From assembly GCF_024055595.1 (NCBI RefSeq), contig NZ_JAMXOF010000004.1, positions 62,001 through 126,000 of the forward strand: DNA of 64,000 nt, written 5' to 3'. Both the position numbers and the translations under genes were made by a program. The notes below the pieces were generated by a model, which was not told the origin of the DNA, made no database searches, and saw nothing but the letters and a program-made list of their open reading frames with translations. Shown here one piece after another: positions 62,401-64,000 of this stretch (within the stretch, counting starts at the first letter, position 1; every line of letters starts with the position of its first letter). Source of the stretch: Mucilaginibacter aurantiaciroseus. GTDB lineage: Bacteria > Bacteroidota > Bacteroidia > Sphingobacteriales > Sphingobacteriaceae.

Positions 62401-62472
62401 CCTTTACTGTTAATTGTACTGCCAAGCATGCTGCGGATCTTTTACCGCGATCATGTTTTCGCCAAGAAATAA
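59422..62472 (+). CDS. RND-family efflux pump (AcrB/CusA-like inner-membrane transporter)
   Basis: The 1016-residue protein has twelve membrane segments in two halves, each preceded by a large periplasmic domain. The proton-relay pair is Asp-Asp in GLIIDDAIVVVEQI (fourth segment). The N-terminus (ISLVLFIILLGGGFAYSRL then FPEITFPKI) is typical. It does not show a clear CusA-type Met cluster, so a drug/organic-compound (HAE1-like) or general substrate is more likely than copper. It is the last gene of the efflux operon, and its export activity is presumably induced through the two-component pair upstream. Confidence 0.94.
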   Translation: MDSLNNFFITHKKPISLVLFIILLGGGFAYSRLQTSLFPEITFPKIKIIADAGLQPVNKMMVTVTKPLENAIKQVPDLHYVRSITSRGSCEISAYMNWDADIDLSQQRIESRIAQIKNILPPEVNVTVEKMNPSILAVSGYTLESHNLSPIELKQLATYTVKPFLSQVVGVSEIRVIGGKTKEYWLVLNRQKMSTLGLTPDMITNTLAQTAFIKSNGYLSDFKMLYLTVTDASVNTSEQLQNLVVSNNRKRVIQLKDVAEIQINPGIEYTKINANGHEGVLIAVIKQPNSNLVDLSAAMTNKVAELQKVLPKGVSIKPYYVQADFVNESVKSVSDSLWIGLALAIIVAIIFLRSLKASATILITIPVTLGLTLIILYAFGYTINIMTLGAIAAAIGLIIDDAIVVVEQIHRTHEEHPEEPTVNLLEKAINYLFPAMVGSSVSTIVIFIPFLLMTGVAGAYFKVMTDTMIITLVSSFFVTWIGLPVIYLLLTKNSEVNTLGKKEVAHEVKRQRWVSFFILRPFMSIILILGLVAVIIVIPGRLETGFLPDMDEGSIVLDYTSPPGTSLEETDRMLREIEKVIIKEPDVAAYSRRTGTQMGFFITEPNTGDYLIQLKKGHSKTSEEVISDLRSHIEATQPALRVDFGQVIGDMLGDLMTSTQPIEIKVFGDDQAKLHALSKQVAAIVTDVKGTADVFDGIVIAGPSVDIVPDYTKLAQYNITPAALQTQVQSALEGNVIGNLFEREQQSPIRMVYPGNRMQDVAGIKRLNLFLPDGKLIPITQLANVNLRAGDAEVERENLQAMGVISARLENSDLGSVIPAIQKGIAEKVNLPPGYHVEYGGAYAEQQQSFKELLMILVTASLLVFGVILFLFKQFRIALLILVIAVLGIGGSLLALFVTNTPLNVGSYTGLIMIVGIIGENAIFTFWQFRESARTSSVDDAIVYSISTRLRPKLMTALGAIIALMPLALGIGAGAQLHQPLAIAVIGGFLAALPLLLIVLPSMLRIFYRDHVFAKK

Positions 62473-62479
62473 GGTACAA

Positions 62480-63322
62480 TTAAAACTGCATCGAAAACTG
62501 CAAACCCAGGTTGCCCTGGTTATATGATGGCAGTAGGATAGAGCTTGTTTTAGGTTCTTTTTTCAACTCAGCAGGCAAATTCCGGTTGATTTCCTTTTCG
62601 CGGCCGGCCTTAAACAGGCGGTTGCGGATATAAGGATAAAGCAAGTATGCCGCCTTGGTAGATAAAATACCAAAACCTGCCCCGGCAACAACATCGCTAA
62701 ACCAATGGTCGCGGTTGTACATACGGAGTATGCCGGTGGCGGTGGCAAAACTATAACCCACGGCGCTGTAGGCTATAGATTTATCGCCCAGTTCCTGAGC
62801 CATAAACTCGGCACCCAAAAAAGCATTGGCCGTATGGCCGGATGGGAAGGAGTAATAGTTAGAACCATCCGGGCGAAGCCTGTGGCTTATCTTTTTTATC
62901 CCAAACGTTGTTAAACCCATCATACCCTCGGCCATTGCAAAAATAAGGGTGCGATCAATAAAAGTATTTTTGCCATGTACGCCTACCAGATTTAGCCCGT
63001 AAACCAAGGCTACCGGCGCAAATTGAAAAAAGTTTTCGGGGTGATGGCGGAAGTTTGGGGCATCCTCCATAATATCGTTATTAATGCTTACATCCAACCT
63101 CCTTACCGGTTTAAAAAAGAAATTACTTGCCCCGTAGGCAATCAAAACCGACGGAGGCACTAATGCCCAGGCTTTACCACGTAAATGCTTAACCGTATCC
63201 GGCGCGGTAAAAAGGTCCTTTTTTAAGGTATCTGCAATATTTACTTTCTTGGCTGTATCGATTACCTGTCCCGAGGCGTTAAATCCCGCAAGGCAAAGTA
63301 TCAGGTAGATGATTTTCTTCAA
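62480..63322 (-). CDS. PAP2-family phosphatase
   Basis: The 280-residue protein has a signal sequence and a type 2 phosphatidic acid phosphatase domain with all three motifs: KKISHRLRP (motif 1), SFPSGHTAN (motif 2, catalytic His) and RMYNRDHWFSDVVAG (motif 3). It should remove phosphate from lipid phosphates such as undecaprenyl diphosphate or phosphatidate in the periplasm. It is convergent with the RND gene (7-base gap) and lies 19 bases after the propeller gene on the same strand. Confidence 0.92.
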   Translation of the reverse strand: MKKIIYLILCLAGFNASGQVIDTAKKVNIADTLKKDLFTAPDTVKHLRGKAWALVPPSVLIAYGASNFFFKPVRRLDVSINNDIMEDAPNFRHHPENFFQFAPVALVYGLNLVGVHGKNTFIDRTLIFAMAEGMMGLTTFGIKKISHRLRPDGSNYYSFPSGHTANAFLGAEFMAQELGDKSIAYSAVGYSFATATGILRMYNRDHWFSDVVAGAGFGILSTKAAYLLYPYIRNRLFKAGREKEINRNLPAELKKEPKTSSILLPSYNQGNLGLQFSMQF

Positions 63323-63341
63323 TGTACAAGTGTTAGAGGTA

Positions 63342-64000
63342 TTATTTACCTATTTCAATAATGTGGAATGAACCAGCTATCATGTGTGGGCGCGGGTTGG
63401 CATTCTCTGCCGTTGGCGGTGTTGCTTTCATTTGCGCGGCAGGTAAAAATAAATGATGAGTAGTTAAGTCGATACCTATAGTGCGCGCGCTTTTTTCGGT
63501 AATTATGTTCTCTACAAATACAAATTTATTGGCATTCACCTCTTTAATAACCGACATGTTGCCATCGCCATTTGATGAGTACGCCATCTTTAGGGCAGGG
63601 TCAAAAGCAACGCCATCACAATCACCAATCTTAAATTTGGCCAGATTTTTACCATTTGTGGCGTCCATCACAACCATGGTGGCATTGCCGCCGCAGCCGA
63701 TAAATAAGCGGTTAGTCGCCCTGTCTATAGCTAAGCCTGAGGGCTCATCGCCACCATTTATTTTATAGCGTTTGATTACTTTGTAGGTATTAGCATCAAT
63801 TACCACAACCTCATTAGTAGTTTCGGAGTTTACAAAAACTTTCCCCTTACCGTCAGACACGCCGGTTTCGGGTTTACCGCCAAGAGGGATGGTTGCAACA
63901 ACCTTATCTGTAGCCGGGTCAATTACGGTAGCATCGCTGCTGCGGCCGTTAAATGTGTAAACTTTTTTAGAAAACTCGTCATAAAATATAGCATCAGGAT
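63342..64000 (-). CDS. YncE-like beta-propeller protein (5' partial)
   Basis: The frame is open to the right edge (codons visible from 63998), so the N-terminus lies outside. The visible ~219 residues are YncE/SMP-30-like propeller repeats of the type VVVIDANTYKVIKRYKINGG, each with an acidic turn after VID. No catalytic residues are obvious; such proteins are usually exported and of unknown function. It is followed by the PAP2 gene in the same direction. Confidence 0.85.
   Translation of the reverse strand, partial: PDAIFYDEFSKKVYTFNGRSSDATVIDPATDKVVATIPLGGKPETGVSDGKGKVFVNSETTNEVVVIDANTYKVIKRYKINGGDEPSGLAIDRATNRLFIGCGGNATMVVMDATNGKNLAKFKIGDCDGVAFDPALKMAYSSNGDGNMSVIKEVNANKFVFVENIITEKSARTIGIDLTTHHLFLPAAQMKATPPTAENANPRPHMIAGSFHIIEIGK

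Noticed and set aside
1..64000. CRISPR arrays, rRNA genes, prophage modules, complete insertion sequences
   Set aside because: No regularly spaced repeats, rRNA sequence, phage structural genes or transposase genes were seen.

Overview
The window looks like chromosomal DNA of a Bacteroidota member, most likely Sphingobacteriaceae and Mucilaginibacter-like. This rests on two SusC/SusD pairs, a hybrid two-component system, a gliding-motility/type IX secretion C-terminal domain, many secreted enzymes, and promoters fitting the Bacteroidota -7 consensus TAnnTTTG. The organism name is inferred from gene content, not from a marker gene.

Layout. Positions 1-22200 are mostly core and single-gene functions: a cell-surface protein cut by the left edge, pdxJ, a polysaccharide deacetylase, a short intergenic stretch with a decayed aminopeptidase P fragment and a tiny IS-like palindrome inside a terminator loop, a multi-PAS histidine kinase coupled to a DUF5655 protein, ahcY, a small GG-leader peptide coupled to a membrane protein, an M23 peptidase, a bacilliredoxin, a MacB-type permease, a DUF1080 plus Gfo/Idh/MocA pair, an M1 aminopeptidase, a diadenylate cyclase and a polyprenyl synthase. 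A tRNA-Ser(GGA) lies at 22460-22550.

Positions 22932-35013 are the most interesting part. A SusC/SusD pair with a secreted alkaline-phosphatase-superfamily enzyme lies beside a PhnZ-like HD oxygenase, an XRE-cupin regulator, and an operon of phosphonatase-like HAD hydrolase, DUF5690 transporter and FAD-dependent oxidoreductase of the phosphonate-cluster type. A second secreted alkaline-phosphatase-superfamily enzyme follows. The susC promoter and the HAD operon promoter share a nearly identical 23-bp block. In both, TAAAC-N3-GTTTA operator-like sites recur at exactly 20-bp spacing. I read this as a TonB-dependent organophosphonate acquisition and C-P cleavage locus controlled by the XRE-cupin protein.

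Positions 35225-54501 are a glycan locus, probably for acetylated (gluco)mannan: hybrid two-component regulator, SusC, SusD, an IPT/TIG surface lipoprotein, a clan GH-A lipoprotein glycosidase, GH26 and GH2 on the minus strand, then GH9 and a CE2-like esterase on the plus strand. A hairpin separates the SusCD/surface-protein part from the enzyme part. A perfect 39-bp palindrome covers the GH9 start codon.

Positions 54646-62472 encode an OmpR/histidine kinase pair, a PepSY-like protein and a three-gene RND efflux system. A PAP2 phosphatase and a beta-propeller protein, cut by the right edge, close the window.
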